Source: Winogradskyella algicola (GTDB taxonomy: Bacteria; Bacteroidota; Bacteroidia; Flavobacteriales; Flavobacteriaceae). From it: a DNA stretch of 64,000 bases. The stretch lies in the NCBI RefSeq assembly GCF_005869935.1, contig NZ_SZQF01000010.1, forward strand, positions 1 to 64,000, given 5' to 3'. The notes under the pieces are model-generated. The model made no database searches. It worked only from the letters and a program-made list of their open reading frames with translations, and was not told the origin of the DNA. The translations under genes and the position numbers were made by a program. This document shows, in pieces, positions 53,051 through 62,941 of the stretch; position 1 is the first letter of the stretch; every line of letters begins with the position of its first letter.

Positions 53051-55927
53051 ATGAAAAAAATTATACAAATCTTCTGTTTGCTTATTGCCAGTTTTATATA
53101 TGGGCAACAACAAACAGTTACATATAGTGTAGTTCCTTCAGCTTTTGAAGAAACAGATGTCATTACGCTAAATTTCGATGGTGCTTCTATCAACGAAAGT
53201 TTGTGGGGTATTACAAACAATCAATTATATCTTTGGTCGTGGTCCTATGACATTAATGATACTAATGAACAAGATTGCCCTACAAATGGATCTTGGACGA
53301 ATTCTAGTGAAGATAATGTACTCACTTACAATAGTGGAAGTGATACTTATTCTATAAGCTTTGTACCTACCACGTTCTATCAAAGAACAGGTATAGGTCG
53401 TATAGGATTTTTAATAAAGGCTAAAGATGGATCTGGTGACAAAAAAAGCCAGGATATTTTAGTAGAGGTTGGCTCATTTCAAGTGACTTTAAACTCACCC
53501 GTTGAAAATGAAGCTCAGGTTGTTACCTCCGGTTCAAATATTTCAATCTCTGCAACAAATACTAATGGTAATGCAGATTATGTACTTTCATCTAATGGAG
53601 CTGTGATTGATACTCAAAACAATATATCGAGCTACAATTATAATTTTAATAATATTACAGCTAATCAGTTTTTTAGTCTTGATGTAACACAAAACAGTAC
53701 TACGATTACTAAGTCATTTTCTGCGATTGTAAATCCAGGCAGTAATAATGCCGCTCTACCTGCAGGACTAAGTGAAGGTATTAATTATAACTCTGGGGAT
53801 GCAACAAAAGCTACTCTTGTTTTGGATGCACCACTTAAAGATTTTGTCTATATAGCGGGAAGTTTTAATGATTGGCAACCTACATCTACGTATGCTATGA
53901 AGAAAGACCCTAGTTCAACTAAGTTTTGGTTGGAATTGACTGGTCTAACACCTGGAGAGATCGAAACATACCAATACTGGGTACTCGATGAAACACCTAT
54001 TGCCAATTCTCCTGCATTAGTTAAAACCGCTGATCCATTTTCTACTTTGGTATTGTCTCCTTTTGATGATGGTGGTGTACCTGCGTCATCCTTTCCAAAC
54101 CTTCCTGCTTACCCAAGTGGTCAAGAACGCGAAGTAACTGTATTACAAACAGGTCAAACCCCTTACAATTGGCAGGTCACTAACTTTAATAAACCAAGTA
54201 AGGAAGACCTTATTATTTATGAAGTATTAATAAGGGATTTTGATGCCAATAGAAACTATCAAGACTTAATAGACCGAATGGACTATTTCAAAAATCTCAA
54301 TATTAATGCTATTCAATTGATGCCAATTATGGAATATGATGGTAATGAAAGCTGGGGTTATAATACCTCTTTTCATATGGCTTTAGATAAATATTATGGT
54401 ACACCAGATAAGTTTAAAGAATTTGTTGACTTATGCCATCAAAATGGCATTGCAGTCATATTAGATATTGCACTTAATCATGCTACAGGCCGAAATCCTC
54501 TAGTACGCATGTGGATGGACGATGCCGATGGTGACGGTTGGGGAGGACCCAGCTCTGAAAATCCTTATTTTAATACTGAAGCCCAACATGATTACAATGT
54601 TTTTAACGATTTTAACCATCAGAGTACTTTGACTCAGGATTATACGAAAAGAGTGGTACGTCAATGGATAGAAGAGTACAAAATTGATGGGTTCCGTTGG
54701 GATTTAACAAAAGGGTTTACTCAAAATTGTGGTCCTGGGTCTCCAGGAGGCTGTACAGATGGTTATCAACAAGATCGAGTAGATGTACTTAGGTCCTATG
54801 CAGATTATTCATGGTCTTTAGACGAAACCCACTACGTAATTTTTGAGCATTTAGGACAAGATTTTGAAGAACAACAATGGGCAAATTATCGCTTAAATGA
54901 ATCCACCCCAAAGGGGATTATGATGTGGGGCAAAATGACAAGTGAATATACAGATTTAGCTCAAGGTTTTGGTGCCAGTATCAACCGTATGGGACACGAG
55001 AGTCGTGGGTTTAATGGCCCGCGTTTGATCGGTTATCCAGAAAGTCATGACGAAGAGCGCGTAATGTATGAAGCTGTCACCTTTGGAAACAACTCAAATG
55101 CTTCACATAATGTAAGAGACTTAAATACTGCTCTTTCGAGAATTTCTGCTATTGGTGCTGTATCAACAATGATTCCAGGACCTAAAATGATTTGGCACTT
55201 TGCTGATCTAGGAATGGATGATTCAATATGGACTTGTTCAGATGGAGTTACTGTTCAGGTAGGAAATGATGGCTGTAAGCTAGCCACAAAACCTCAACCA
55301 CAATGGACTGAGAATTGGCTTTCGGATGCATTAAGAAGTCAAATTTATGATGATTGGTCTAAACTACATACATTAAAAACTGAAGAACCTGTATTTGAAG
55401 GTGATTATAGTATTACTGGAGGAAGCGGAAACCTTACACAAAGAATCGATATTTTTGATACATCAATACCTACTAATCAATTGAGAAATGTTATCATTTA
55501 TGCCAATTTTGGTGTAACTACAACAAGTATGAATACTGATTTTCCTTTTGGTCTTACATCTACTTGGTATGACCTTATGGATCCTACTGGAAACACCACT
55601 GTAAGTAACTTAACGCTATCTATTACCATACCACCTGGTCAGTTTAGAATATTAGGTAATCGACCATCAAATGTTTTAAGCATAGAAGATAATGAGCTTA
55701 ATGGTTTCACTATCTACCCTAATCCTTCTCGTACATCTTTTAGCATTGGTGCTAATGTTTCTGATGTACAGGTTTATGACTTAACAGGAAAGCTTGTAAA
55801 ATCGTTTAGCGGTAGTTTTACCCGAACAGATGTGTTTGATATTTCGAACTTAAACTCTGGAATGTACATTGTGAAAGTTGAAAATGACAACAAGCGAACT
55901 ATGACAACTAAGTTAGTCAAGCTCTAA
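53051..55927 (+). CDS. Secreted GH13 alpha-amylase with T9SS sorting domain
   Basis: 958 residues. Signal peptide (to about residue 19, ASFIYGQ); N-terminal beta domains (about 20-250); an E-set/CBM48-like module with FVYIAGSFNDWQPTSTYAMK (about 256-340); then a GH13 barrel with AVILDIALNHATGRNP, IDGFRWDLTKGF (nucleophile Asp), YVIFEHLGQDFEE (acid/base Glu) and GYPESHDEERVMYEA (third Asp). The last ~75 residues (FTIYPNPSRTSFSIG...LNSGMYIVKVEN) are a type-A T9SS C-terminal sorting signal. It is the only enzyme here built for release or display outside the cell, in the place of SusG. It has its own terminator. Confidence 0.92.
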   Translation: MKKIIQIFCLLIASFIYGQQQTVTYSVVPSAFEETDVITLNFDGASINESLWGITNNQLYLWSWSYDINDTNEQDCPTNGSWTNSSEDNVLTYNSGSDTYSISFVPTTFYQRTGIGRIGFLIKAKDGSGDKKSQDILVEVGSFQVTLNSPVENEAQVVTSGSNISISATNTNGNADYVLSSNGAVIDTQNNISSYNYNFNNITANQFFSLDVTQNSTTITKSFSAIVNPGSNNAALPAGLSEGINYNSGDATKATLVLDAPLKDFVYIAGSFNDWQPTSTYAMKKDPSSTKFWLELTGLTPGEIETYQYWVLDETPIANSPALVKTADPFSTLVLSPFDDGGVPASSFPNLPAYPSGQEREVTVLQTGQTPYNWQVTNFNKPSKEDLIIYEVLIRDFDANRNYQDLIDRMDYFKNLNINAIQLMPIMEYDGNESWGYNTSFHMALDKYYGTPDKFKEFVDLCHQNGIAVILDIALNHATGRNPLVRMWMDDADGDGWGGPSSENPYFNTEAQHDYNVFNDFNHQSTLTQDYTKRVVRQWIEEYKIDGFRWDLTKGFTQNCGPGSPGGCTDGYQQDRVDVLRSYADYSWSLDETHYVIFEHLGQDFEEQQWANYRLNESTPKGIMMWGKMTSEYTDLAQGFGASINRMGHESRGFNGPRLIGYPESHDEERVMYEAVTFGNNSNASHNVRDLNTALSRISAIGAVSTMIPGPKMIWHFADLGMDDSIWTCSDGVTVQVGNDGCKLATKPQPQWTENWLSDALRSQIYDDWSKLHTLKTEEPVFEGDYSITGGSGNLTQRIDIFDTSIPTNQLRNVIIYANFGVTTTSMNTDFPFGLTSTWYDLMDPTGNTTVSNLTLSITIPPGQFRILGNRPSNVLSIEDNELNGFTIYPNPSRTSFSIGANVSDVQVYDLTGKLVKSFSGSFTRTDVFDISNLNSGMYIVKVENDNKRTMTTKLVKL

Positions 55928-55948
55928 TTATTAAGTGTTTTTTTGAGC

Positions 55949-55978
55949 AAAAAGGCTTCTCACTGAGAAGCCTTTTTT
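55949..55978 (+). terminator. Terminator after the secreted amylase gene
   Basis: AAAAAGGCTTCTC pairs with GAGAAGCCTTTTT around the loop ACT, followed by another T. It lies 21 bases after the stop codon. The remaining gap to 56108 shows nothing else. Confidence 0.85.
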
Positions 55979-56108
55979 ATTCTTAGATGTCATTCGAGAA
56001 CAAAAGTTTAAACCTTTTGTGAGATAATTAATACTCTCAATGATTTTTATAATTAAAAAAAATGAGATTTTAATATAATAGGATCTAAAATTAAAAAAAT
56101 GGAAAACA

Positions 56109-56136
56109 AAAAGCCGAAACTAGAGTTTCGGCTTTT
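56109..56136 (-). terminator. Terminator of the tRNA operon
   Basis: AAAAGCCGAAAC (56109-56120) and GTTTCGGCTTTT (56125-56136) form a perfect 12-bp stem with a 4-base loop; the minus strand continues with TGTTTT. It ends transcripts from the two tRNA genes. Confidence 0.85.
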
Positions 56137-56142
56137 CTTTTG

Positions 56143-56227
56143 TACTGAAGGCGGGACTTGAACCCGCACGGCCATAATGGCCATTGGATTTTAAGTCCAA
56201 CGTGTCTACCAATTCCACCACTTCAGC
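56143..56227 (-). tRNA. tRNA-Leu (anticodon TAA)
   Basis: The minus strand folds as an 85-base tRNA: acceptor GCTGAAG/CTTCAGT (first pair G-U), D-loop TGGTGGAATTGGTAGACAC, anticodon stem TTGGA/TCCAA with loop CTTAAAA (anticodon TAA), a long variable arm TGGCCATTATGGCC typical of class II tRNAs, and T-arm GCGGGTTCAAGTCCCGC. CCA is not encoded. It lies just downstream of tRNA-Gly in the same direction. Confidence 0.95.
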
Positions 56228-56271
56228 ATCCAAGTTACAGACTGTAACTTAATTGGTATATATTATTGTAG

Positions 56272-56343
56272 AGCGAAAGACGGGATTTGAACCCGCGACC
56301 CTCACCTTGGCAAGGTGATGCTCTACCCCTGAGCTACTTTCGC
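56272..56343 (-). tRNA. tRNA-Gly (anticodon GCC)
   Basis: A 72-base cloverleaf on the minus strand: acceptor GCGAAAG/CTTTCGC, D-loop AGCTCAGGGGTAGAGC, anticodon stem TCACC/GGTGA with loop TTGCCAA (anticodon GCC), and T-arm GCGGGTTCAAATCCCGT. The discriminator base is U, as usual for bacterial tRNA-Gly. It is 44 bases upstream of tRNA-Leu and both probably come from one transcript. Confidence 0.95.
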
Positions 56344-56438
56344 AGTTTTTTAAGAACTATTTCGCTGTAAAAGCGGATGCAAATTTAAAATAAATCTTAT
56401 AAAAGCAAAGCCTTTTTTAAAAATAAATACAATTTATT

Positions 56439-59051
56439 TTAAGCCTGTTTTTTATTCACCATCATTCGTTTTATTTCATTAAGTTTCATTAAAGCTTCAA
56501 CTGGCGTTAAAGTATCAATATCTGTGTGTAAGATTTCGTCTTTGATCTCCTCTAAAAGAGGGTCATCTAAATTAAAGAAACTTAACTGCACATCATCCTT
56601 TAGAGATTTTACCTTATCCGTTAGTTCTTCACTTGAATGTGATTTTTCAAGTTTGGTTAAAATTTTATTTGCGCGTCTTATCACTTGTTTTGGCATACCA
56701 GCCATTTTTGCAACATGAATACCAAAACTATGTTCGCTTCCACCTTCAACGAGCTTTCTAACAAAAAGCACATTGTCTTTTAATTCCTTAACAGCCACAT
56801 TAAAGTTTTTAATCCGGGCAAAGGTTTCTGTCATTTCATTAAGTTCGTGATAGTGTGTTGCAAAAAGTGTTTTTGGCTTTGCAGGATGCTCGTGCAAATA
56901 CTCGCTAATTGCCCATGCTATAGAAATACCATCATAGGTGCTTGTACCTCTCCCAATTTCATCTAACAAGACTAAACTTCGGTCTGATATATTATTAAGA
57001 ATAGAAGCTGTTTCATTCATTTCTACCATAAACGTAGATTCTCCCATAGAGATATTATCGCTTGCTCCAACACGTGTAAAAATCTTATCTACAAGTCCAA
57101 TTCTGGCTTGTTCTGCTGGCACAAAACTTCCAATCTGTGCTAGTAACACAATTAATGCCGTTTGTCTTAAGATTGCCGATTTACCAGACATGTTTGGCCC
57201 AGTAATCATTATAATCTGCTGCGATTCTCTATCGAGATAGACATCGTTTGCAATATAAGCTTCACCTAATGGTAATTGTTTTTCTATAACAGGGTGACGA
57301 CCTTCCTTAATATCTAGCTCAAAACTATCATCAATTTGAGGATAAGAATAGTTATTACTCTTTGCCAAGCTTGCAAAACCACAAAGGCAATCTAGCTGGC
57401 CAACTAATTGCGCATTTTGCTGTACTTGGATGATAAATTGATGCATCCAGCTTACCAACTCAGCAAACAACTGTTGCTCTATGGCTAAAATGCGTTCTTC
57501 GGCACCTAATATTTTTGCTTCGTATTCTTTTAACTCTTCAGTAATGTAACGCTCTGCGCTTACTAAGGTTTGTTTTCGTACCCATTCTTGTGGTACTTTA
57601 TCTTTGTGCGTATTTCTAACTTCAATGTAATAGCCAAACACATTGTTTGATGCTATTTTTAATGACGGAATGCCTGTACGCTCACATTCGCGCTCTAGCA
57701 TTTTATCTAGATAATCCTTGCCTGACTTTGACAAGCCTCTGAGTTCATCGAGTTCTTCAGAAAATCCTTCAGCAATGATATTGCCTTTTAAGACATTAAC
57801 AGGAGCCTCTTCGTTTAATGTTTGCTTTATTTTTTCGCGAAGCAAATCGCAATTGTGAAGATTACTCCCAATAATTTTTAAGGCTTCATTTTCACAACTT
57901 TCCGCAATAGATTTTATAGGAACAATTGCTTCTAAAGAGTTTTTAAGCTGAATCACTTCGCGTGGACTCACCTTAGTGGTTGCAATTTTAGAAATAAGAC
58001 GCTCTATATCTCCAATATGTTTTATTTGTCCTTGCATTTTTTGAAGCGCAACATCATGCTCCAATAAATACTTCACAACCTCATGACGTTGTTTTATTTT
58101 TTCAGCATGCTTTAGTGGCAAGGCCAACCAACGCTTTAAGGTACGACCTCCCATTGCCGAAATTGTTTTGTCAATAACGTTAATTAAAGTTACCGCATTG
58201 GCATTGGTAGAGTGGTATAATTCTAAATTTCTAATGGTGAATTTATCCATCCAAACGTAATCGTCTGTAGCAATTCTGGAAATAGTTGCGATATGCTCTA
58301 ACTTGTTGTGCCTTGTTTCACTTAAATAGTGTAACACAACACCTGAAGCAATAATACCTTCATACAAATCTTCTACACCAAACCCTTTTAAGGTTTTAGT
58401 ATTAAAATGCTTGGTTAATGTTTCATTGGCATAATCTGCCTGAAACACCCAATCTTCCAAATAAAAGGTATGAAAATCATTTCCAAATGTTTCACTGAAG
58501 GACTTTCTGCTTTTTTTGGAAATAAGCACTTCACTCGGATTAAAATTCTGAAGTAACTTATCTATATATTCGGCATCTCCTTGAGAGGTTAAAAACTCAC
58601 CTGTTGAGATGTCTAAAAACGATATTCCGATGTAGGTTTTATCAAAATGAACAGCACACAAAAAGTTATTAGACTTAGAGTGTAAAATATCGTCATTTAA
58701 TGCTACACCAGGTGTTACCAATTCTGTAACTCCTCGTTTGACAATTTTTTTAGTTTGTTTAGGATCTTCAAGCTGATCGCAAATTGCCACACGCTCACCT
58801 GCTTTTACCAACTTTGGTAAATAGGTGTTTAATGAATGATGCGGAAAACCAGCTAATTCAGTTTCGCTATCGCTACCTGCACCACGTTTGGTTAAGATAA
58901 TGTCTAGTATTTTGGACGCTTTTACAGCATCACTACCAAAGGTTTCATAAAAATCCCCAACTCTAAACAGCAATAATGCATCAGGATACTTTGCTTTTAT
59001 AGCATTGTACTGCTTCATTAATGGTGTTTCTTTTTTTGCCTTTTTAGCCAA
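56439..59051 (-). CDS. mutS: DNA mismatch repair protein MutS, TTG start
   Basis: 870 residues from the TTG at 59051 (read [15 protein letters not shown] after the start). An ATG at 59123 exists in frame, but the extra 24 residues ([12 protein letters not shown]...) do not belong to the family; I infer the TTG start from the family N-terminus. The mismatch-binding motif GDFYETFG is present. The Walker A motif is [15 protein letters not shown], Walker [18 protein letters not shown] and the dimer-interface His in [12 protein letters not shown]. It recognises mismatches and starts repair with MutL. It is monocistronic, divergent from the SPOUT methyltransferase gene. Confidence 0.92.
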   Translation of the reverse strand: MAKKAKKETPLMKQYNAIKAKYPDALLLFRVGDFYETFGSDAVKASKILDIILTKRGAGSDSETELAGFPHHSLNTYLPKLVKAGERVAICDQLEDPKQTKKIVKRGVTELVTPGVALNDDILHSKSNNFLCAVHFDKTYIGISFLDISTGEFLTSQGDAEYIDKLLQNFNPSEVLISKKSRKSFSETFGNDFHTFYLEDWVFQADYANETLTKHFNTKTLKGFGVEDLYEGIIASGVVLHYLSETRHNKLEHIATISRIATDDYVWMDKFTIRNLELYHSTNANAVTLINVIDKTISAMGGRTLKRWLALPLKHAEKIKQRHEVVKYLLEHDVALQKMQGQIKHIGDIERLISKIATTKVSPREVIQLKNSLEAIVPIKSIAESCENEALKIIGSNLHNCDLLREKIKQTLNEEAPVNVLKGNIIAEGFSEELDELRGLSKSGKDYLDKMLERECERTGIPSLKIASNNVFGYYIEVRNTHKDKVPQEWVRKQTLVSAERYITEELKEYEAKILGAEERILAIEQQLFAELVSWMHQFIIQVQQNAQLVGQLDCLCGFASLAKSNNYSYPQIDDSFELDIKEGRHPVIEKQLPLGEAYIANDVYLDRESQQIIMITGPNMSGKSAILRQTALIVLLAQIGSFVPAEQARIGLVDKIFTRVGASDNISMGESTFMVEMNETASILNNISDRSLVLLDEIGRGTSTYDGISIAWAISEYLHEHPAKPKTLFATHYHELNEMTETFARIKNFNVAVKELKDNVLFVRKLVEGGSEHSFGIHVAKMAGMPKQVIRRANKILTKLEKSHSSEELTDKVKSLKDDVQLSFFNLDDPLLEEIKDEILHTDIDTLTPVEALMKLNEIKRMMVNKKQA

Positions 59052-59185
59052 GAGAAATGTGTATTTTTGCTTCATCCCGATTGTCATCAGGACTTGTAAT
59101 TGTAAGATTGCTAATGTAGCCAAATAGCCTTATTATATAAAGCCATTTGAACATAAGTTATTTACAAAACACATAACATTTCAAC

Positions 59186-59719
59186 ATGCGTAAATTAAAA
59201 AATAGCGAATTAGACCGTCTCGATGTTTCTGAATTTAAAGAAGCTAAAAAGTCACCAATAATTATAATTCTGGATAATATTCGTAGTTTAAATAACATTG
59301 GATCTGTTTTTAGAACGAGTGATGCTTTTTTAATAGAAAAAATTTACCTCTGTGGCATTACAGCGCAACCTCCACATAACGATATTCGCAAAACAGCTTT
59401 AGGAAGCACAGAAACTGTTGACTGGGAATATACAGAAAACACAATAGATGTTGTCACCAATTTAAAAAACGAAGGTGTAAAAATCTGTGCTATTGAACAG
59501 GCTGAACATGCAACGATGTTAGATACATTTCAACCTCAACCTAATACTAAATATGCTTTTGTATTTGGTAATGAGGTTAAAGGCGTGGCGCAAGATGTAG
59601 TATCTGCCAGTGATGAAGTTATAGAAATACCACAATTTGGGACTAAACACTCTTTAAATATTTCCGTAAGTGCTGGTATGGTTATTTGGGATGTTTTTAG
59701 CAAATTGAAGAAGATTTAA
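59186..59719 (+). CDS. SpoU/TrmH-family RNA methyltransferase
   Basis: 177 residues, the SPOUT knot domain alone without the usual RNA-binding extension. Motif 1 is ILDNIRSLNNIGSVFRTSDA (Asn and Arg of the active site), motif 2 FVFGNEVKGVAQDVVSASDE and motif 3 TKHSLNISVSAGMVIWDVF, which forms the knot and binds S-adenosylmethionine. It should 2'-O-methylate a tRNA or rRNA ribose; the target cannot be predicted. It is cytosolic. It is followed by the gamma-carbonic anhydrase gene after 26 bases and probably forms an operon with it. Confidence 0.88.
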   Translation: MRKLKNSELDRLDVSEFKEAKKSPIIIILDNIRSLNNIGSVFRTSDAFLIEKIYLCGITAQPPHNDIRKTALGSTETVDWEYTENTIDVVTNLKNEGVKICAIEQAEHATMLDTFQPQPNTKYAFVFGNEVKGVAQDVVSASDEVIEIPQFGTKHSLNISVSAGMVIWDVFSKLKKI

Positions 59720-59745
59720 AATTATTCATTCATAAAATTATAATT

Positions 59746-60261
59746 ATGCCAATTATTAAACCCGTTAGAAATATACACCCTCAAATATCTGAAGATTGTT
59801 TTGTTGCCGACAATGCTACTATTGTAGGCGAAGTTACCATGGGTAGTCAATGTAGTATTTGGTTTAATGCTGTTGTTAGAGGCGATGTGCATTATATAAA
59901 AATGGGAAATAAGGTGAATATACAAGATGGTGCTGTAATCCATGCAACGTATCAAAAATCACCAACTACTATTGGTAATAACGTTTCTATTGGTCATAAC
60001 GCTATTGTTCATGGATGCACAATACACGACAATGTACTTATTGGTATGGGAAGCATTGTGATGGATGACTGCGTTATTGAAAGTAATAGCATTATTGCTG
60101 CTGGTGCTGTGGTAACCAAAAACACAATTGTAGAATCTGGCAGTATTTACGCTGGTGTACCAGCTAAAAAAGTAAAGGATATTAGTGAGGAATTAATCTC
60201 TGGGGAGATTGACCGTATTGCAAACAACTATGTAAAATATTCTGGCTGGTTTAAAGAATAA
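59746..60261 (+). CDS. Gamma-carbonic anhydrase family protein
   Basis: 171 residues forming a left-handed beta-helix of hexapeptide repeats: DATIVGEVTMGSQCSIWFNA-type strands start the coil (the actual start is PIIKPVRNIHPQISEDCFV). The three zinc ligands appear as His in QDGAVIHATYQ and the two in SIGHNAIVHGCTI; the Arg of AVVRGDVHYIKMG is the structural salt-bridge residue. This is the YrdA/PaaY type, which hydrates CO2 weakly or has a related role; activity is unproven for many members. It is trimeric in the family. It is soluble and follows the RNA methyltransferase gene, converging with murI. Confidence 0.88.
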   Translation: MPIIKPVRNIHPQISEDCFVADNATIVGEVTMGSQCSIWFNAVVRGDVHYIKMGNKVNIQDGAVIHATYQKSPTTIGNNVSIGHNAIVHGCTIHDNVLIGMGSIVMDDCVIESNSIIAAGAVVTKNTIVESGSIYAGVPAKKVKDISEELISGEIDRIANNYVKYSGWFKE

Positions 60262-60270
60262 AAATAAGTC

Positions 60271-61050
60271 TTAAAAATCTAAAAATGAGGCTTCAAAATT
60301 ACCACCTACTAATGTATTTAAGACCTCAACGTTACTGTTAGAATATAGTTTTACTGAAGGTTTTTCATGACCAAAATTCAACAAATCTTGAGATTGTAAA
60401 ACTGCTTTTGTTTGCTTGGCGACTGCCAATCCAGAATCAATGATTTTCACATCCTCAGGAAGCATTGTCTCTAACATTGGTATTAAGTAAGGATAATGCG
60501 TACAACCTAAAACCAAGTAGTCTATATTAGCCTTTAGCATAGGCTCTAAATAAAGTTGTAACAAATCTTTCATTTCACTTGAATTCAACTTACCTGATTC
60601 AATTAATGGCACTATACCCTCACCTATCTGCTCTATCACTTTTATGCCATTAGCATACAAATCTGAAGTTTTGTGAAAAAGCTGACTACTAAGTGTTCCT
60701 TTAGTGGCTAAAATCCCAACCGCTTTGGTCTTTGTATTTAAAGCTGCAGGTTTGATTGCTGGTTCTATCCCAATAAAAGGCACCTCATATGATTCCCTTA
60801 AATAGGTGATTGCATTTGTCGTAGCTGTATTACATGCAACCACAATGGTTTTACAACCTTTGCTTAATAAATATTCTGTATTTTTTATTGAAAGATTCTT
60901 AATCTCTTCTTGAGTCTTATTACCATAAGGCGCATTTTTACTATCTGCTAAGTAGATTATATTTTCAGTAGGAAGCAAGGCGTGTATTTCCTTAAAAATG
61001 GAAGTACCGCCAACACCAGAGTCGAAAATACCAATTGGATAATTACTCAT
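60271..61050 (-). CDS. murI: Glutamate racemase
   Basis: 259 residues of the Asp/Glu racemase family. The opening PIGIFDSGVGGTSIFKEIHA (catalytic-loop Asp and Ser), the first catalytic Cys in TIVVACNTATTNAITYLR and the second in YLVLGCTHYPYLIPM are all present. It makes D-glutamate for peptidoglycan from L-glutamate without cofactor, in the cytosol. A terminator between the ompH gene and murI, plus TATTTTTG just before the ATG (61056-61063 on the minus strand), suggest an independent, nearly leaderless transcript. Confidence 0.92.
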   Translation of the reverse strand: MSNYPIGIFDSGVGGTSIFKEIHALLPTENIIYLADSKNAPYGNKTQEEIKNLSIKNTEYLLSKGCKTIVVACNTATTNAITYLRESYEVPFIGIEPAIKPAALNTKTKAVGILATKGTLSSQLFHKTSDLYANGIKVIEQIGEGIVPLIESGKLNSSEMKDLLQLYLEPMLKANIDYLVLGCTHYPYLIPMLETMLPEDVKIIDSGLAVAKQTKAVLQSQDLLNFGHEKPSVKLYSNSNVEVLNTLVGGNFEASFLDF

Positions 61051-61062
61051 ACTTACAAAAAT

Positions 61063-61090
61063 AAAAAGTCGCTTAGTTAAAAGCGACTTT
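61063..61090 (-). terminator. Terminator between ompH and murI
   Basis: AAAGTCGCTT (61065-61074) pairs exactly with AAGCGACTTT (61081-61090); the minus strand continues with TTTATTTTTG. It ends the bamA-ompH-ompH transcript before murI. Confidence 0.75.
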
Positions 61091-61114
61091 CAAAAGATTT
61101 TATTTAAAACTTAC

Positions 61115-61663
61115 TTATATTTTTAAGTGAGCCTTTACATCTGCCATTAGATCTTTACCATCTGCTACGATTAACATACCTGCGTCTAATACATACTGAA
61201 ACCCTTGTGCTTTTGCTACTGCTTGGATTGCTTCGTCAGCATCTTCGAGAATTGGCTTTAGTAAATCATATTCTTTCTTACTTAAGTCTTGATTCATTTG
61301 TTGTTGGTATTGCGCAAGTGCTTGCTTCATACCTTCAACTTCTTTCATACGTTTTAAGTTTTCATCTTCAGTCTGTGCACCTGCTTCAGCATTATACTGC
61401 TTCACTTTACTTTCAATCTCTTTTAAGGAATCTTGAAACTGAGCTTCGTAAGTTTTGCCTAACTTTTCAAGTTCTGCCTGTGCAGTAGCATAAGCTGGCA
61501 TTGCTTTAACTAACTCTTGCTTATCAATATGTGCCACCTTACTTTGGGCAGATACAAAACTTGATGCTCCAATAAAAAGTGCTACTGTAAATAATAATGA
61601 TTTTAAATGTTTACTCACGTTAATTGTATTTGTTTTTGTGAGTTTGTGAATCTTTGATTTCAT
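61115..61663 (-). CDS. OmpH/Skp-family periplasmic chaperone
   Basis: 182 residues. A signal peptide ends SSFVSAQ; a GTG codon at 61618 (MSKHLKSLLFTVALFIGASS if used) is a more usual start than the ATG at 61663. The mature part is the Skp-type: a short beta core (KVAHIDKQELVKAMPAYATA) and two long coiled-coil helices (about 60-140) rich in Glu, Lys and Gln, then YVLDAGMLIVADGKDLM. It binds unfolded outer-membrane proteins in the periplasm and hands them to BamA. It follows the second ompH gene by 32 bases and the bamA gene further up, the conserved order in Flavobacteriia. Confidence 0.87.
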   Translation of the reverse strand: MKSKIHKLTKTNTINVSKHLKSLLFTVALFIGASSFVSAQSKVAHIDKQELVKAMPAYATAQAELEKLGKTYEAQFQDSLKEIESKVKQYNAEAGAQTEDENLKRMKEVEGMKQALAQYQQQMNQDLSKKEYDLLKPILEDADEAIQAVAKAQGFQYVLDAGMLIVADGKDLMADVKAHLKI

Positions 61664-61695
61664 TTTTTCTAAATTGTATTTGTGTGTTATAATTA

Positions 61696-62787
61696 TTAAT
61701 TATTTTCTCCTTCTTCTTTCCTAGCGTTAGCTATAGAATCCCTTCGTTTGAGTTGTTTTTCACGTTCTTCACGTGCTTTTTTTCTTTGTTCTAATATTTT
61801 TTGTTTACGAGCTTCCAATTCCTTTCTCCTTCGTTCTCTGTCTTTGGCCTTAATCTCTGCAGCTGTAAGTGGTTTCTTTGTACTTACTGAATCTTTCTTA
61901 ACTGTTGTTGAATCTTGCTTTTTATCATCTAGTGCTTTAACAGATTTATTTGCTTGTGTGGTACTATCTTTTTCTGTTGATTTAACATCGCCTTCAGTTT
62001 TATTTCTAGCATCTAACACCCTTTGTCTGCGTTCATCAGCTTCACGTTTTTTAGCAGCTCTAATAGAATCTTGTCTTGCTCTTCTTGCTTCTAATGCTTT
62101 TTCTCGTTCTGCACGTTTTGCTGCTAATTCTGCTTCTCTTGCGGCTTTACGTTCTTCTAAAGCTTTCTGTCTTTCATCTTTCTCTTCACTTACTAAAGGA
62201 ACAACCTCCTCGTCTTCTAACTCTTTTCGCTCCTTTTTACTTTTTGCTTGATTACGTTTCGATGTTCTTGTAATAGTTCTCAAAACTTGTTCGCTAATAT
62301 CATAACGCTCTGCAGAGTAGAGCATGACAACATCAGCAGACTTATCGAAAACAAAATCGAACTTCTTTGTCTCAGCAATTTGTTGAACAGCTGCGAATAT
62401 TTGATCTTGTATCGGTTCTATTAACTGACGCTTTTGAATCATTAAATCTCCATTTGGACCAAAACGCTTTTGCTGATAATCCAATATTTCAGCCTCTTCA
62501 AAAGCAATGTCCTCCATGCGTTCTTCATAAAGCTCTTTAGTAAGAAGTACACTTTCGTTTTCAAGCTCCTTTTTCTTTTGATCGATGCCACTGAGCTTTT
62601 TCTCAATCTCAGTTTTCCACTGAAGCACTTTCTTATCTAATTGCGTTGAAGCCTCTTGATACTCTGGTACGTTTTGCAATATATATTCGGTATCTATATA
62701 ACCAATTCTAACACCACGTTGTGCATTACCAATAAAGCTCGTAAGACCTATAATTGCCAATAAAAAAAGAACTTTATATTTCATCAT
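61696..62787 (-). CDS. OmpH/Skp-family protein with long charged tail
   Basis: 363 residues, about twice the usual Skp length. A signal peptide (to about 22, FIGNAQ) and a Skp-type domain (about 23-175; GYIDTEYILQNVPEYQEAST and helical arms) come first. The extra C-terminal ~185 residues are almost entirely Lys, Glu, Arg and Ala in coiled-coil register (EERKAAREAELAAKRAER and similar), with Ser/Thr-rich breaks. The tail may extend the chaperone or bind the cell envelope; no known domain is visible. It lies directly between bamA and the smaller ompH gene, so it most likely serves outer-membrane assembly. Confidence 0.85.
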   Translation of the reverse strand: MMKYKVLFLLAIIGLTSFIGNAQRGVRIGYIDTEYILQNVPEYQEASTQLDKKVLQWKTEIEKKLSGIDQKKKELENESVLLTKELYEERMEDIAFEEAEILDYQQKRFGPNGDLMIQKRQLIEPIQDQIFAAVQQIAETKKFDFVFDKSADVVMLYSAERYDISEQVLRTITRTSKRNQAKSKKERKELEDEEVVPLVSEEKDERQKALEERKAAREAELAAKRAEREKALEARRARQDSIRAAKKREADERRQRVLDARNKTEGDVKSTEKDSTTQANKSVKALDDKKQDSTTVKKDSVSTKKPLTAAEIKAKDRERRRKELEARKQKILEQRKKAREEREKQLKRRDSIANARKEEGENN

Positions 62788-62941
62788 TTTTTATTTGTGT
62801 TTTGAGACATTTTAAATTGTTTGTCAATTTTGCTGTCAGGTTTTAGTGTTACTAATCTTCAAATTTAACGAAATATATCCTTAAAAATTTTAACACCATG
62901 ACGAAATACTTATTTAGCAGTTAGAAAATATCGTGCCAAAG

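Noticed and set aside
56439-59123. Longer MutS starting at the ATG at 59123
   Set aside because: The first 24 residues do not resemble MutS, while the TTG at 59051 gives the usual [15 protein letters not shown] start and normal length.
61748-62251. 167-residue plus-strand open frame opposite the long Skp-type gene
   Set aside because: The Ser/Leu/Phe-rich composition is what the complement of Lys/Glu/Arg coiled-coil codons gives; it is an antisense artefact.
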